Source of the DNA: JALORV01 sp035429805
GTDB lineage: Bacteria > Pseudomonadota > Gammaproteobacteria > Burkholderiales > Burkholderiaceae_F
NCBI GenBank assembly: GCA_035429805.1
Contig: DAOMFL010000005.1
Coordinates: forward strand, 1-64,000
DNA length: 64,000 nt
Reading direction: 5' to 3'
Below are positions 44,702 to 53,683 of this stretch, piece by piece. The stretch's first letter is position 1. Every line of letters begins with the position of its first letter. The notes under the pieces are model-generated. The model was not told the origin of the DNA and searched no databases. It was given only the letters and a program-made list of their open reading frames with translations. The translations under genes were made by a program, and so were the position numbers.

Positions 44702-47164
44702 TCAGGCCGGCTCGGGCGCGGTGGCTCCGAGGTCGCGCATCAGGTTGCCGACCACGCGTTCGAACAGCGGCGCCCCTTCGGCGCTGCGGATGCGGCCAGC
44801 GCGCACGTAGCCGCGCAGAACCAGCGGCGCCAGCGAGTGAGCCTTGCCGGTCTCGGCCGAGGTGAACAGATAGAAGTTGCGGCGCGGACTGATCCACCGC
44901 AGTCGCACGCGCTCGACCTGCTGCCCCGTGTACAGGTCGAACCAAGCGCCTCGCTCCCAGTCCTCGATCATCGCGTCGATCTTCTGGTCGGACAGCTGCT
45001 CGACCGGGATCATTTCCTCGGGCGCCACGGTCGGCGGCGCATCCAGCACATTCACTTCCGCATGGTTGGCAGCCGCGGCGCTGCGCACGACCGCAGCCGG
45101 AATCGTCAGCGGCTCGTCGAAACCTTCTGTCGCCAGCGGCGGCTCGACGATCTGCACCTCTTCGAGCCGCTTCTTGATCATGCCCGTATCGACCGGCGCC
45201 GTTGCGCCGTAGGCCACCTCGAGCGCCTTCACCGCCTGCGCGTGCGATGCCATCAGGCGGCTGAAGAACTCCTGCGTCTGCGTCGACGATTGATCGATCA
45301 GCTGCAGCCCCTCGCGCAGCGTGTTGAGCACCGCCGGAATCGTCTTGACGAGCCGCTTGCGATCGTCGGGATTGATCTTCGGCTGCACGCTCCAGATCAG
45401 GTCCGGGACCATGTCGCGGAACTTCTTGGCAAAGTCAGGCTGGGCGCGCTCGCGCAACGTCGCCGCGACCATGACCTTGACCCACGTATCGAGCATGAAT
45501 TCGCGCAGGTACGACTCGAGCTGGACGCCATCGAATGCACGGCGGATCGCGATCGCCGCATTGATCGACATGACCTCGCGGGTCTCGGCTTCCTCGAGCG
45601 CGCGCTTGGCCCGCGTCACCGGGTCATCGTCGCGCGAGCGTTCCTCGTTCAGGTACTTCTCGAACTCCTCGAGCGCCTTTTCGAAAATCGACGGTCCTTC
45701 GTTGATCGCGACCACGACGGTGTCGACCGCCTTGTTGACCTCGACCAGATAGCGCTGGTTTTCCTCGCCCTCCGGAATCCACCCGACCGCTGTGCTGGCA
45801 ATGCGGTCCATCAGGCGACGTGCCGGCTGCAGCGGCGATACGAACAGCTCCGAGTCCGACAGCGCCACCTTCATGATCGGAAACTGCAGCCGCGACAGCG
45901 CGGTCTTGATTTCCGCCGGAAGATGCTTGTCCTGGTGGATGCGGTCGAACAGCATCCCGACCAGCTCGATCACCAGCTTGTCGATCTGCTTGGTGGCCTT
46001 TTCTGCGACGTGCGCACGCAACTGGGCTTCGTCGCGCTCGCTGATCGTCGTCGCCGTCGGCGAGCCGCTGCGGGCGGCGACGGCAGCGAGCGCGTTGAGC
46101 CGCTGCACTTCGTTGATCGAAGCCAGCAGTCCCGGATCGATGGCCGCGAACTGGACCGGCGTGCCCGGTGCCGCGGCGGCTCCCGGCGGCGGAAACATTC
46201 CGGTGTTGCCGAAGCCCGCCGCGCCGGGCGCGACCGGCGCGGCCGGAACCGCGAGATCCGTGCGATCGAACAGGGGCTGCGGCGGCATCCCGGTCGCGGG
46301 CACCACCGGCGTCACATGCGGCGCCGTGCCGCTCCCCATCGGCACCTTCATCCGCTGATACAGCGCACTCAGCAACTGCTCTGCCGTTGCACCGGTGATG
46401 GCGCCGGCCGTATTCCCCATCTGCGAGGACCGTCCGGTCGCCACGAACGTGTTGCGGAAGCCGGCGAGCGTGTTCTTGAAGGCCGCCGCCGCCGTATTGC
46501 GCTCTTCGACGCCCTGAGCCTGAAGCTGCTTGTTCAACTCCCTGTAAAGCTCGATCAGCGGCGCGGCAAGCGCACCATCGAATGCCTTGACGACGACGAG
46601 CCGCTGGTCGCCCTTGAATCCCAGCTTGTCGACCGCCTCTCCGAGCGCGCGGCAGAAGCGGATCGGGTGAAACGGGTTCTCGCGGTCCGTCAGTCCCTGA
46701 ACCTTCAGCACCGCGGCAAGTCGCTGCGTCAGCGGTCCGAACTGCTCGTCAGCCGCATTGCGGATGCGCGCGGCAAAGCGGTCCAGCAGCATGTTCTCTT
46801 CCATCTGGTCGTAATCGACCAGCGACAGAGAGGCTGCCTTGGCCCCGCCCTCGGCGCTTTCCGTGGCCTTCCGGTCGTCACGGTCCGACCGGAACAGGTC
46901 GTCGACAGCCGCGTCGATCTCGCGTTCGACGGCCGAAAAGAACGTGCTCGAGAATTCGCGCTGGTCGACCAGCAGCCGCCGCACCGACTTCTTCAAGGTG
47001 CCTGACGCCTGCGCATCGGCGTCGATGACCTGGATCGCCTCGCGCGTGGCGGTCGGCAACAGCGGATCGAGCGCGCTGCGCATCGCCGCCCGCAACCCCA
47101 CGAGCGCGCGGTGCGCCGTGCCCCGGCTCGCCCGTCCTGATCCTGCAGTGGTCGTTGTGCTCAT
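44702..47164 (-). CDS. DUF1631 family protein, copy 2
   Basis: An 820-residue paralogue of the protein at 41414. Shared segments include PAEIKTALSRLQFPIMKVAL, LQPARRLMDRIASTAVGWIP, EGEENQRYLVEVNKAVDTVV, and the C-terminal RGAWFDLYTGQQVERVRLRW with ISPRRNFYLFTSAETGKAHS after it. The N-terminal half differs most. A proline/alanine-rich linker (APVAPGAAGFGNTGMFPPPG) lies in the same place as the low-complexity stretch in copy 1. The final part again looks PilZ-like; c-di-GMP binding is not demonstrated by a complete RxxxR...DxSxxG motif. The spermidine-synthase-like gene follows one base after. Confidence 0.85.
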   Translation of the reverse strand: MSTTTTAGSGRASRGTAHRALVGLRAAMRSALDPLLPTATREAIQVIDADAQASGTLKKSVRRLLVDQREFSSTFFSAVEREIDAAVDDLFRSDRDDRKATESAEGGAKAASLSLVDYDQMEENMLLDRFAARIRNAADEQFGPLTQRLAAVLKVQGLTDRENPFHPIRFCRALGEAVDKLGFKGDQRLVVVKAFDGALAAPLIELYRELNKQLQAQGVEERNTAAAAFKNTLAGFRNTFVATGRSSQMGNTAGAITGATAEQLLSALYQRMKVPMGSGTAPHVTPVVPATGMPPQPLFDRTDLAVPAAPVAPGAAGFGNTGMFPPPGAAAAPGTPVQFAAIDPGLLASINEVQRLNALAAVAARSGSPTATTISERDEAQLRAHVAEKATKQIDKLVIELVGMLFDRIHQDKHLPAEIKTALSRLQFPIMKVALSDSELFVSPLQPARRLMDRIASTAVGWIPEGEENQRYLVEVNKAVDTVVVAINEGPSIFEKALEEFEKYLNEERSRDDDPVTRAKRALEEAETREVMSINAAIAIRRAFDGVQLESYLREFMLDTWVKVMVAATLRERAQPDFAKKFRDMVPDLIWSVQPKINPDDRKRLVKTIPAVLNTLREGLQLIDQSSTQTQEFFSRLMASHAQAVKALEVAYGATAPVDTGMIKKRLEEVQIVEPPLATEGFDEPLTIPAAVVRSAAAANHAEVNVLDAPPTVAPEEMIPVEQLSDQKIDAMIEDWERGAWFDLYTGQQVERVRLRWISPRRNFYLFTSAETGKAHSLAPLVLRGYVRAGRIRSAEGAPLFERVVGNLMRDLGATAPEPA

Positions 47165-47269
47165 TCCGACTCGTTCGACTACACGCGCATCGCCCGGCAG
47201 CCTAGCTCATCCTGCCCCCGGGGACTGACCCGGGCCGCGGGGGCTGCTGCGCAGCCGGGGCGCGGGCGC

Positions 47270-47821
47270 TCAGACCCCATCTGGCGCGCGCCACCAGGCC
47301 CCCCACAGGGCCAGTTTCTCCTCGAAACTGCGGCCGGCGTGGGCGGGACTGGTGGACGGTAGCACTCGCACGGCGAAGCCCGCTTCCTCGAAAAGCGGCC
47401 GGAATCGGGCCGCAGCCAAGCCATTGAAAGCTATGGCCCGAAGCCGCGGCGCGAGGCGCCGCAGCCGGGCAAAGGCATTCGGACGGCCCTGGCGGATCGC
47501 CGTGTCGGCGCTGCCGGTCCGCTCGCACGCGCCATAGACGTCCCAGATGCCGAGCCGGTGCGCGAGCACGCGGGGCAGGCGCTCGTCGTAGGGAAGCGCT
47601 TCGAGCGGCTCGTCCAGCAGCCGCGCCAGGATCGGCCAGAACTGGTTGCGCGGGTGGGCGTAGTACTGCCCGGCGGCCAGCGAGACCGCCGAGGGAAAGC
47701 TGCCGAGGATCAGCCGCTCGACCTGCTCGTCGATGATCGGGGCAAACCCGTGCAGCCGCGCGCCATCGTCCGATCCGACCTGACGCTTCGCGCGGGTTGC
47801 GGCCCTAGCGCCGCGCGGCAT
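47270..47821 (-). CDS. DNA-deoxyinosine glycosylase (uracil-DNA glycosylase superfamily, family 6-like)
   Basis: A 183-residue base-excision repair enzyme. Motif 1 is RLILGSFPSAVSLAAGQYY, followed by AHPRNQFWPILARLL, which is characteristic of the hypoxanthine-DNA glycosylase subfamily, and motif 2 is VRVLPSTSPAHAGRS. Its likely role is to remove hypoxanthine (deaminated adenine) from DNA. The start overlaps the htpG end by 17 bases (ATG at 47821, htpG stop at 47805), so the two are linked on one message. The N-terminal 22 residues are Arg/Ala-rich and of unknown use. A start further in is possible. Confidence 0.85.
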   Translation of the reverse strand: MPRGARAATRAKRQVGSDDGARLHGFAPIIDEQVERLILGSFPSAVSLAAGQYYAHPRNQFWPILARLLDEPLEALPYDERLPRVLAHRLGIWDVYGACERTGSADTAIRQGRPNAFARLRRLAPRLRAIAFNGLAAARFRPLFEEAGFAVRVLPSTSPAHAGRSFEEKLALWGAWWRAPDGV

Positions 47822-49709
47822 CCAGCAACAGCCGGTTCATGCGACGCACGAAAGCGGCTGGGTCATCGAGCTGCCCACCCTCGGCCAGCAGCGCCTGGTC
47901 GTACAGGACCTGCGCCCACTCGACCACGTCGGCATCCTGGGCCTTGAGCCGTCGCACCAAGGCGTGCTCGGGATTCAGCTCCAGAATCGGCCGCGACTCG
48001 GGCGCCTTCTGGCCCGCGGCCTTCAGCATCCGCTGCAGGTGGCCGCTGATGTCGTGCTCGTCGCTCACCAGACAGGCTGCCGAATCGGTCAGGCGCAGCG
48101 TCATCCGCACGTCCTTCACGCGTTCGCCGAGCGCCGACTTCACCTGGCCGACGAGGTCCTTGAACTCGTCCGTGGACTTCTGCTGCTCGGCTTTTTCCTG
48201 CTCGTCGGCGAGCGTGTCCAGGTCGAGCCCGCCCCGGGCCACCGAAGCCAGCGCCTTGCCATCGAATTCCTGCAGAAAGCCGAGCATCCACTCGTCGACG
48301 CGGTCGGTGAGCAGCAGAACTTCGATCCCCTTCTTGCGGAAGATCTCGAGGTGTGGGCTCGAGCGCGCCGCCTCCGGTGTGTCGGCCGTCACGTAGTAGA
48401 TCTTCTTCTGACCCTCCGGCATGCGCCCGACGTAGTCCTTCAGCGACACCGTCGGCGTCTCTCCGCCGGGCGCGGTCGAAGCAAAGCGCAGCAGCGCCGC
48501 GATCCGTTCGCGATTGGCCGGATCGTCGCCCATGCCCTCCTTCAGCACCTGGCCGAACTCGGTCCAGAAGGTGGCGAACTTGTCCTTCTGGTTTTCCGCC
48601 AGATCCTCCAGCAGCGACAGGACCCGCTTCGTCGAGCCCTCCCGGATCGCCTTGACGTCACGGGACTCCTGCAGGATCTCGCGCGAGACGTTCAGGGGAA
48701 GATCGTTGCTGTCGATGACGCCGCGGACGAAGCGCAGGTACGGCGGCATCAGCTGCTCGGCGTCGTCCATGATGAAGACGCGCCGCACGTAGAGCTTGAT
48801 CCCGTGCCGGTGGTTGCGGTCCCACAGATCGAACGGGGCACGTGCCGGGATGTAGAGCAGCTGCGTGTATTCGGTGCGGCCCTCGACACGACTGTGGGTC
48901 CAGGCGAGCGGCTCGCCGAAATCGTGCGAGACATGGCGGTAGAACTCCTGGTACTGCGTGTCGCTGATTTCGCCCTTCGGCCGCGCCCACAGTGCATTCG
49001 CCTGGTTCACCGTTTCGAGCTCATCGGTGATAACCATCGCCCCCTTGTCCTGGTCCCAGGTCTCCTTGAGCATGCGGATCGGCGCCGAGATGTGGTCGGA
49101 GTACTTGCCGATGATCGACTTCAGCCGGAAGCCTTCGAGCAGATCGTCCTCACCTTCGCGCAGGTGCAGCGTCACGTCGGTGCCGCACTCGGCGCGCTGC
49201 GCCGGCTCGACGGTGAACTCGCCGCCGCCGTCGCTTTCCCATCGCACCGCCTCGTCGCTGCCCGCATGACGCGTCACCACGGTGACACGATCGGCCACGA
49301 TGAAGCTGGAATAGAAGCCGACGCCGAACTGTCCGATCAGCTGTGCATCCATCTGCTGGTCGCCGGTGAGCCGGTCGAAGAATTCGCGCGTGCCCGACTT
49401 CGCGATCGTGCCGAGGTGCTCGATCGCCTCCTCCCGGCTCATGCCGATGCCGTTGTCAGACACCGCGATCGTGCGCGCCGCCTTGTCGTAGCTCACGCGG
49501 ATCTCGAGCTCGCCGTGGCCTTCCATCAGCGCGGGCCGCGCAATCGACTCGAAGCGCAGCTTGTCCAGCGCGTCCGACGCGTTGCTAATGAGCTCCCGGA
49601 GAAAGATCTCCTTGTTGCTGTACAGCGAATGGATCATCAGCTGCAGCAGCTGCCGGACCTCGGCCTGGAACCCGAGTGTCTGCTTCATCGCGCCATCCCC
49701 TGCGCCCAT
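47805..49709 (-). CDS. htpG: Chaperone HtpG (Hsp90)
   Basis: A 634-residue Hsp90. The N-terminal ATP site has LRELISNASDALDKLRFESI, SDNGIGMSREEAIEHLGTIA and GQFGVGFYSSFIVAD. The middle domain has GVIDSNDLPLNVSREILQES with the catalytic Arg further on, and the C-terminal dimer domain is complete. An ATG at 49709 with AGGAGGAG upstream is chosen; an internal ATG at 49688 starts the canonical KQTLGFQAEV segment. It is preceded by a candidate sigma32 promoter at 49793-49820, in agreement with heat induction. It overlaps the glycosylase gene at its end. Confidence 0.97.
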   Translation of the reverse strand: MGAGDGAMKQTLGFQAEVRQLLQLMIHSLYSNKEIFLRELISNASDALDKLRFESIARPALMEGHGELEIRVSYDKAARTIAVSDNGIGMSREEAIEHLGTIAKSGTREFFDRLTGDQQMDAQLIGQFGVGFYSSFIVADRVTVVTRHAGSDEAVRWESDGGGEFTVEPAQRAECGTDVTLHLREGEDDLLEGFRLKSIIGKYSDHISAPIRMLKETWDQDKGAMVITDELETVNQANALWARPKGEISDTQYQEFYRHVSHDFGEPLAWTHSRVEGRTEYTQLLYIPARAPFDLWDRNHRHGIKLYVRRVFIMDDAEQLMPPYLRFVRGVIDSNDLPLNVSREILQESRDVKAIREGSTKRVLSLLEDLAENQKDKFATFWTEFGQVLKEGMGDDPANRERIAALLRFASTAPGGETPTVSLKDYVGRMPEGQKKIYYVTADTPEAARSSPHLEIFRKKGIEVLLLTDRVDEWMLGFLQEFDGKALASVARGGLDLDTLADEQEKAEQQKSTDEFKDLVGQVKSALGERVKDVRMTLRLTDSAACLVSDEHDISGHLQRMLKAAGQKAPESRPILELNPEHALVRRLKAQDADVVEWAQVLYDQALLAEGGQLDDPAAFVRRMNRLLLDAARR

Positions 49710-49792
49710 AGCCTTGCTCCTCCTGACGAATTGCCGACCGGCGCGGCGCGCGCCTGGCGGCGCCCCCGCGCGAAACCCGTAATTGTGCCGAC

Positions 49793-49820
49793 GATTGAGG
49801 CAGATTGCCCGGAATTCAAG
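49793..49820 (-). promoter_or_regulatory. Candidate sigma32 (heat-shock) promoter of htpG
   Basis: On the minus strand CTTGAAT (49814-49820) and CCTCAATC (49793-49800) are 13 bases apart, close to the sigma32 consensus CTTGAAA - 11 to 16 - CCCCATnT. The distance to the htpG start (84 bases) is plausible. The identity of the downstream gene supports it. Confidence 0.5.
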
Positions 49821-49920
49821 GGCGGCTGCGGCCGCAGCGCGGGCATGCAGTATCGTCCGCACCTTCGCAAGCACGAGCGGCGCGCCAGACCTCCGGGACG
49901 GCGCAGCAGAGCAGCCATCG

Positions 49921-50808
49921 ATGAAGCTTTCCTACTGCACCCTCGACGTCTTCACCGATCGACACTTCGGCGGCAACCCGCTCGCGGTCGTGTTCGACGC
50001 GCAGGAACTGGATGACGCGACGATGCAGGCGGTAGCGCGCGAGTTCAACTACAGCGAGACCTCTTTCGTGCAACCGCCGTCGGATCCGTCGTACACGGCG
50101 CGGGTCCGCATCTTCACGCCGGGCGGCGAGCTGCCGTTTGCCGGCCATCCGACGGTCGGCACTGCGTTTGCGATGGCGTCGCTCGGCCGCATCGGCCCGG
50201 GCGTTCGCGACATCGTGTTTGAGGAAGGCGTCGGACCGGTACCGGTGCGCGTCGATCGCGATCCGGAAGGTGCAGTCCAGCGCTGCACGCTGACGACGGC
50301 TCAGGCGCCCGAACTCGTCGAGACGCTGGAAGACGAACAGGGCAACGCCGCGGCGATGCTCGGACTGCCGGAATCCGCGGTGCTGTCTTCGCCCGAGGTC
50401 TGGTCCTGCGGCGTGCCGTTTCTCGTCGTGCCTCTGGCCGACGTCGGGGCATTGTCCGCGGCCCGCCTCGAACCCGGCCGCTGGCGCGGGCTGCTCGAGG
50501 GCCGCTCGACCCAGAAGGTCTATCCGGTGGCGCGGAGCGGGGACGCCACGTGGAGAGTCCGCATGTTCGCGCCCAGCCTTGGCGTGGCCGAGGATCCCGC
50601 AACCGGCTCGGCCGCAGCGGCGATGGCCGGATGGCTCGCCCGACGCATCGCAGGCGACGGTGACCGTTCCTGGCAGATCGTGCAGGGCGAAGAAGTCGGC
50701 CGCCGCAGCATCATCGATCTAGGCTACAAGCAGACCGGAAACATTGCGCGCCGGGTCCGGGTCGGCGGGCGCGCCGTGATGGTCACGCGCGGAACGCTGA
50801 CGCTGTAG
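49921..50808 (+). CDS. PhzF-family isomerase/epimerase-like protein
   Basis: A 295-residue protein of the PhzF/diaminopimelate-epimerase fold. The N-terminal half starts LDVFTDRHFGGNPLAVVFDA, then FNYSETSFVQPP with the conserved Glu, and FTPGGELPFAGHPTVGTAFA. The C-terminal half has MFAPSLGVAEDPATGSAAAA. In phenazine producers PhzF isomerises dihydro-hydroxyanthranilate, but most members have unknown substrates and no phenazine genes are present here. The ATG is at 49921; a frame from 49783 extends into the htpG promoter region. It is divergent from htpG and converges on the CopD-like gene with their stop codons abutting. Confidence 0.9.
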   Translation: MKLSYCTLDVFTDRHFGGNPLAVVFDAQELDDATMQAVAREFNYSETSFVQPPSDPSYTARVRIFTPGGELPFAGHPTVGTAFAMASLGRIGPGVRDIVFEEGVGPVPVRVDRDPEGAVQRCTLTTAQAPELVETLEDEQGNAAAMLGLPESAVLSSPEVWSCGVPFLVVPLADVGALSAARLEPGRWRGLLEGRSTQKVYPVARSGDATWRVRMFAPSLGVAEDPATGSAAAAMAGWLARRIAGDGDRSWQIVQGEEVGRRSIIDLGYKQTGNIARRVRVGGRAVMVTRGTLTL

Positions 50809-51276
50809 CTAGAGCAGCGCACGTCCGATCGTGGCGTCCCCGATCGTCACGATGCCGAGCACGAGGTTGGTCACAACGAGCCTGCGGATCGTGTCCAGGC
50901 TCGCCGCAGCCGCCGGCCAGTCACTCGCGGCAACCGCACGTTGCAGCCGCGGAAACGGCGCGAATCGGATGTGCAGGAAGACCGCCATCATCGCCAGGCC
51001 GATCGCGACCATCAGGTGCACCGACACGTGCGCGTTCGCGAATCCGCCGGCGCCGATGATCAGGCCGATGCCGCTGGCGAGAATGACGGCGATCGCGATC
51101 GATACCCAGAAGAAGAACCGGCCGAGTGCGGTTGCCAGCAGCGGCAGGCGTTGCGGGGGTGGCAGCAGTCCGGCCGCCGCCGGCCGCACGGCGAAATGCA
51201 TGACGAACATACCGCCGATCCAGATGGCGACCCCGACCAGGTGGACGAACAGCAGTGTCGTATAGAGCAGCCGCAT
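50809..51276 (-). CDS. CopD-like membrane protein
   Basis: A 155-residue protein with four predicted membrane helices (LLYTTLLFVHLVGVAIWIGG, FFFWVSIAIAVILASGIGLI, HVSVHLMVAIGLAMMAVFLH, LVVTNLVLGIVTIGDATIG). The WIGGMFVMHFAVRP segment and the His residues in helices 1 and 3 are typical of the CopD/DUF2269-like group of small heme- or copper-related proteins. Copper import is known for full CopD only and is not proven here. The gene follows parC after three bases on the same strand, so it is expressed with parC. Its stop abuts that of phzF. Confidence 0.75.
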   Translation of the reverse strand: MRLLYTTLLFVHLVGVAIWIGGMFVMHFAVRPAAAGLLPPPQRLPLLATALGRFFFWVSIAIAVILASGIGLIIGAGGFANAHVSVHLMVAIGLAMMAVFLHIRFAPFPRLQRAVAASDWPAAAASLDTIRRLVVTNLVLGIVTIGDATIGRALL

Positions 51277-51279
51277 CGG

Positions 51280-53622
51280 TCAGACCCCACTCAGCCGCAC
51301 CAGTGCAAAGGGCGGCTTCAGTTTCGAATCGACGAGTTTGCCCTTGCGTGCCCGATGCCCGTGCTGCGCTTCGAGCTGTGCGCCCACGAGCCGGACTTCG
51401 ACCGGCTTGCCGGCCGCACCGCGGGTCGCCTGCAGCACCACCCCGGCGCCGAACGGCAGCGCGCTGAGCAGGGTCTCGCCGTCATCGAGGTCCATCAGCG
51501 TGACGCCACGGCCGCCGCCCGACAGCGCCTTGATTTCCGCGGCGTCGAACACCAGCACGCGGCCCTTGGCTGACAGGCAGGCGATCAGGCGGTCGCTGGC
51601 GGCATTCACCGCCTGCGGCCGCAGCGGCTCGGCACCCGCGTCGACCGTGATGAACTGCTTGCCGGCCTTCTGTCGCGACACCATGTCGCCGAGCGCCGTC
51701 GCAAAGCCGTAGCCGTTGCTGGTCGCGAGCAGCAGCGGGGCATCCACCGGACCGGCCACGTAGCCGACGAGGCGCGTGCCTGCCTCGAGTTCGATCATCG
51801 AGCTGACCGGCGCGCCGTCGCCGCGCGCCGATGGCAGCTGTGCGACCGGCACAGAATAGACGCGTCCATTGCTGCCGACGGCGATCAGCTGGTCGATGCT
51901 GCGGCATTCGTACGCGCCATACAGCGCATCGCCGGTCTTGAAGCCGAACTGCGCCGCATCGTGCCCGTGTCCGCTGCGCGCCCGCACGAAACCCTTTTCG
52001 GAGACGATGACAGTCACCGGCTCGTCCAGCACCTTCACCTCGACGGCCGCGCGCTCGGCCGCCTCGATCAAGGTGCGGCGCGCGTCGCCGTATTTCTTCG
52101 CATCGTCCTCGATCTCGCGCGCAATCTGCCGCCGCAGTGCCGCGTCGGACCCGAGCAGCTTCGCCAGGCCAGCCTGCTCCTTGCGCAGTTCAGCGAGTTC
52201 CTGCTCGATCCTGAGGCCTTCGAGCCGCGCCAGCTGCCGCAGCCGGATCTCGAGGATGTCCTCGGCCTGGCGCTCGGTCAGCTTGAAGGCCTTGATGAGA
52301 TCCGCCTTCGGCTCGTCCGAGTTGCGGATGACCTTGATCACCTTGTCGATGTTCAGCAGGACCGCCTGCCGTCCCTCCAGGATGTGGATGCGGTCCTCGA
52401 CCTTCTGCAGGCGGTGCTGCGAGCGTCGCCGCACGGTGTCGACGCGGAATTCGATCCACTCTGCCAGGATCTCCGTCAGCGGCTTGCAGCGAGGACGCCC
52501 GTCTCGGCCGATCATCACGAGATTGACCGGCGCGCTCGCCTCCATGCTGGTCTGCGCCAGCAGCGTGCGCACGAACTCGTCGCGGTCGACCTTCGACGTA
52601 CGCGGCTCGAATACCAGTCGAACCGCGGCGTCCTTGCCGGACTCGTCCCGCACGGTGTCCAGCACCGACAGCACCAGCTGCTTGGTCTGCTGCTGCTCTG
52701 CGGTCAGCGCCTTCTTGCCCGCCTTGACCTTCGGGTTCGTGAGCTCCTCGATCTCCTCGAGCACCCGCTGCGCCGATGTCGCAGGCGGCAGCTCGGTCAC
52801 CACCAGCTGCCACTGTCCCCGCGCCAGTTCCTCGAACTCGAAGCGCGCACGCACTTTGAGGCTGCCGCGCCCGCTGGCGTAGACCTCGCGGATGTCGCCG
52901 CGCGGCGAGATGATCTGGCCGCCGCCCGGGAAGTCCGGCGCCGGCATCTTCGCCAGCACTTCCTCGAGCGAAGCCTTCGGATTGCCGAGCAGCAGCAGCG
53001 TCGCGGCAGCGACCTCGCGCAGGTTGTGCGACGGCACTTCGGTGGCCATGCCGACCGCGATGCCGGAGGCGCCATTGAGCAGCACGAACGGCAGCCGCGC
53101 CGGCAGCATTCGAGGTTCCTGCGTCGAGCCGTCATAGTTCGGCATGAAATCGACGGTGCCCTCGTCGATCTCATCGAGCAGCAGACGCGCGATCGGCGTC
53201 AGCCGAGCCTCGGTGTAGCGCATCGCGGCCGCGCCGTCGCCGTCGCGGCTGCCGAAGTTGCCCTGCCCGTCGATCAGCGGATAGCGCAGCGAGAAGTTCT
53301 GCGCCATCCGTACCATCGCGTCGTAGGCCGCCTGGTCGCCGTGCGGATGAAAGCGGCCCAGCACATCGCCGACGACGCGCGCCGACTTCACGGGCCGGGC
53401 GCCCGCGCCCAGCCCCATCTCGTTCATCGCGAACAGGATGCGGCGCTGGACCGGCTTCTGGCCGTCGGCGCCATCGGGCAAGGCGCGGCCCTTGACCACC
53501 GAGATCGCATAGTCGAGATACGCGCGCTGCGCGAACTCGCCGAGGGCCAGCGTATCGCCGCCGTCGCTGCCGTTGCCGGCCGGGAAGAGAGTCTGTTGTT
53601 CGAGCATAGGAGAGGAGTTCAC
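51280..53622 (-). CDS. parC: DNA topoisomerase IV subunit A
   Basis: A 780-residue topoisomerase subunit. The breakage-reunion domain has YLDYAISVVKGRALPDGADG, VVGDVLGRFHPHGDQAAYDA and the catalytic Tyr in AAAMRYTEARLTPIARLL. The C-terminal domain has the Greek-key repeat pieces EKGFVRARSGHGHDAAQF and GGGRGVTLMDLDDGETLL. Decatenation of daughter chromosomes with ParE is its known role. The start may be GTG at 53622 or ATG at 53607; neither has a convincing ribosome binding site. Downstream is the CopD-like gene, three bases away. Upstream is a possible terminator. Confidence 0.93.
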   Translation of the reverse strand: MNSSPMLEQQTLFPAGNGSDGGDTLALGEFAQRAYLDYAISVVKGRALPDGADGQKPVQRRILFAMNEMGLGAGARPVKSARVVGDVLGRFHPHGDQAAYDAMVRMAQNFSLRYPLIDGQGNFGSRDGDGAAAMRYTEARLTPIARLLLDEIDEGTVDFMPNYDGSTQEPRMLPARLPFVLLNGASGIAVGMATEVPSHNLREVAAATLLLLGNPKASLEEVLAKMPAPDFPGGGQIISPRGDIREVYASGRGSLKVRARFEFEELARGQWQLVVTELPPATSAQRVLEEIEELTNPKVKAGKKALTAEQQQTKQLVLSVLDTVRDESGKDAAVRLVFEPRTSKVDRDEFVRTLLAQTSMEASAPVNLVMIGRDGRPRCKPLTEILAEWIEFRVDTVRRRSQHRLQKVEDRIHILEGRQAVLLNIDKVIKVIRNSDEPKADLIKAFKLTERQAEDILEIRLRQLARLEGLRIEQELAELRKEQAGLAKLLGSDAALRRQIAREIEDDAKKYGDARRTLIEAAERAAVEVKVLDEPVTVIVSEKGFVRARSGHGHDAAQFGFKTGDALYGAYECRSIDQLIAVGSNGRVYSVPVAQLPSARGDGAPVSSMIELEAGTRLVGYVAGPVDAPLLLATSNGYGFATALGDMVSRQKAGKQFITVDAGAEPLRPQAVNAASDRLIACLSAKGRVLVFDAAEIKALSGGGRGVTLMDLDDGETLLSALPFGAGVVLQATRGAAGKPVEVRLVGAQLEAQHGHRARKGKLVDSKLKPPFALVRLSGV

Positions 53623-53658
53623 GGGCCGTGTGCCCGCGACAATTCTACGAAGTGCGCA

Positions 53659-53683
53659 AAGCCGGCCGCGAAGAAGCCGGCTT
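53659..53683 (-). terminator. Hairpin after the aminotransferase gene (candidate terminator)
   Basis: On the minus strand AAGCCGG and CCGGCTT form a seven-base stem, directly after the TGA of the aminotransferase gene, followed by three T. It would separate that gene from parC, whose start is about 60 bases away. Confidence 0.4.

Noticed and set aside
44660..47005. Open frame of 781 codons on the plus strand
   Set aside because: Antisense to DUF1631 copy 2; composition typical of a shadow frame.
47222..47260. Short hairpin GGCTGC/GCAGCC downstream of the glycosylase gene
   Set aside because: Only six base pairs without a T run in GC-rich surroundings; too weak for a terminator call.
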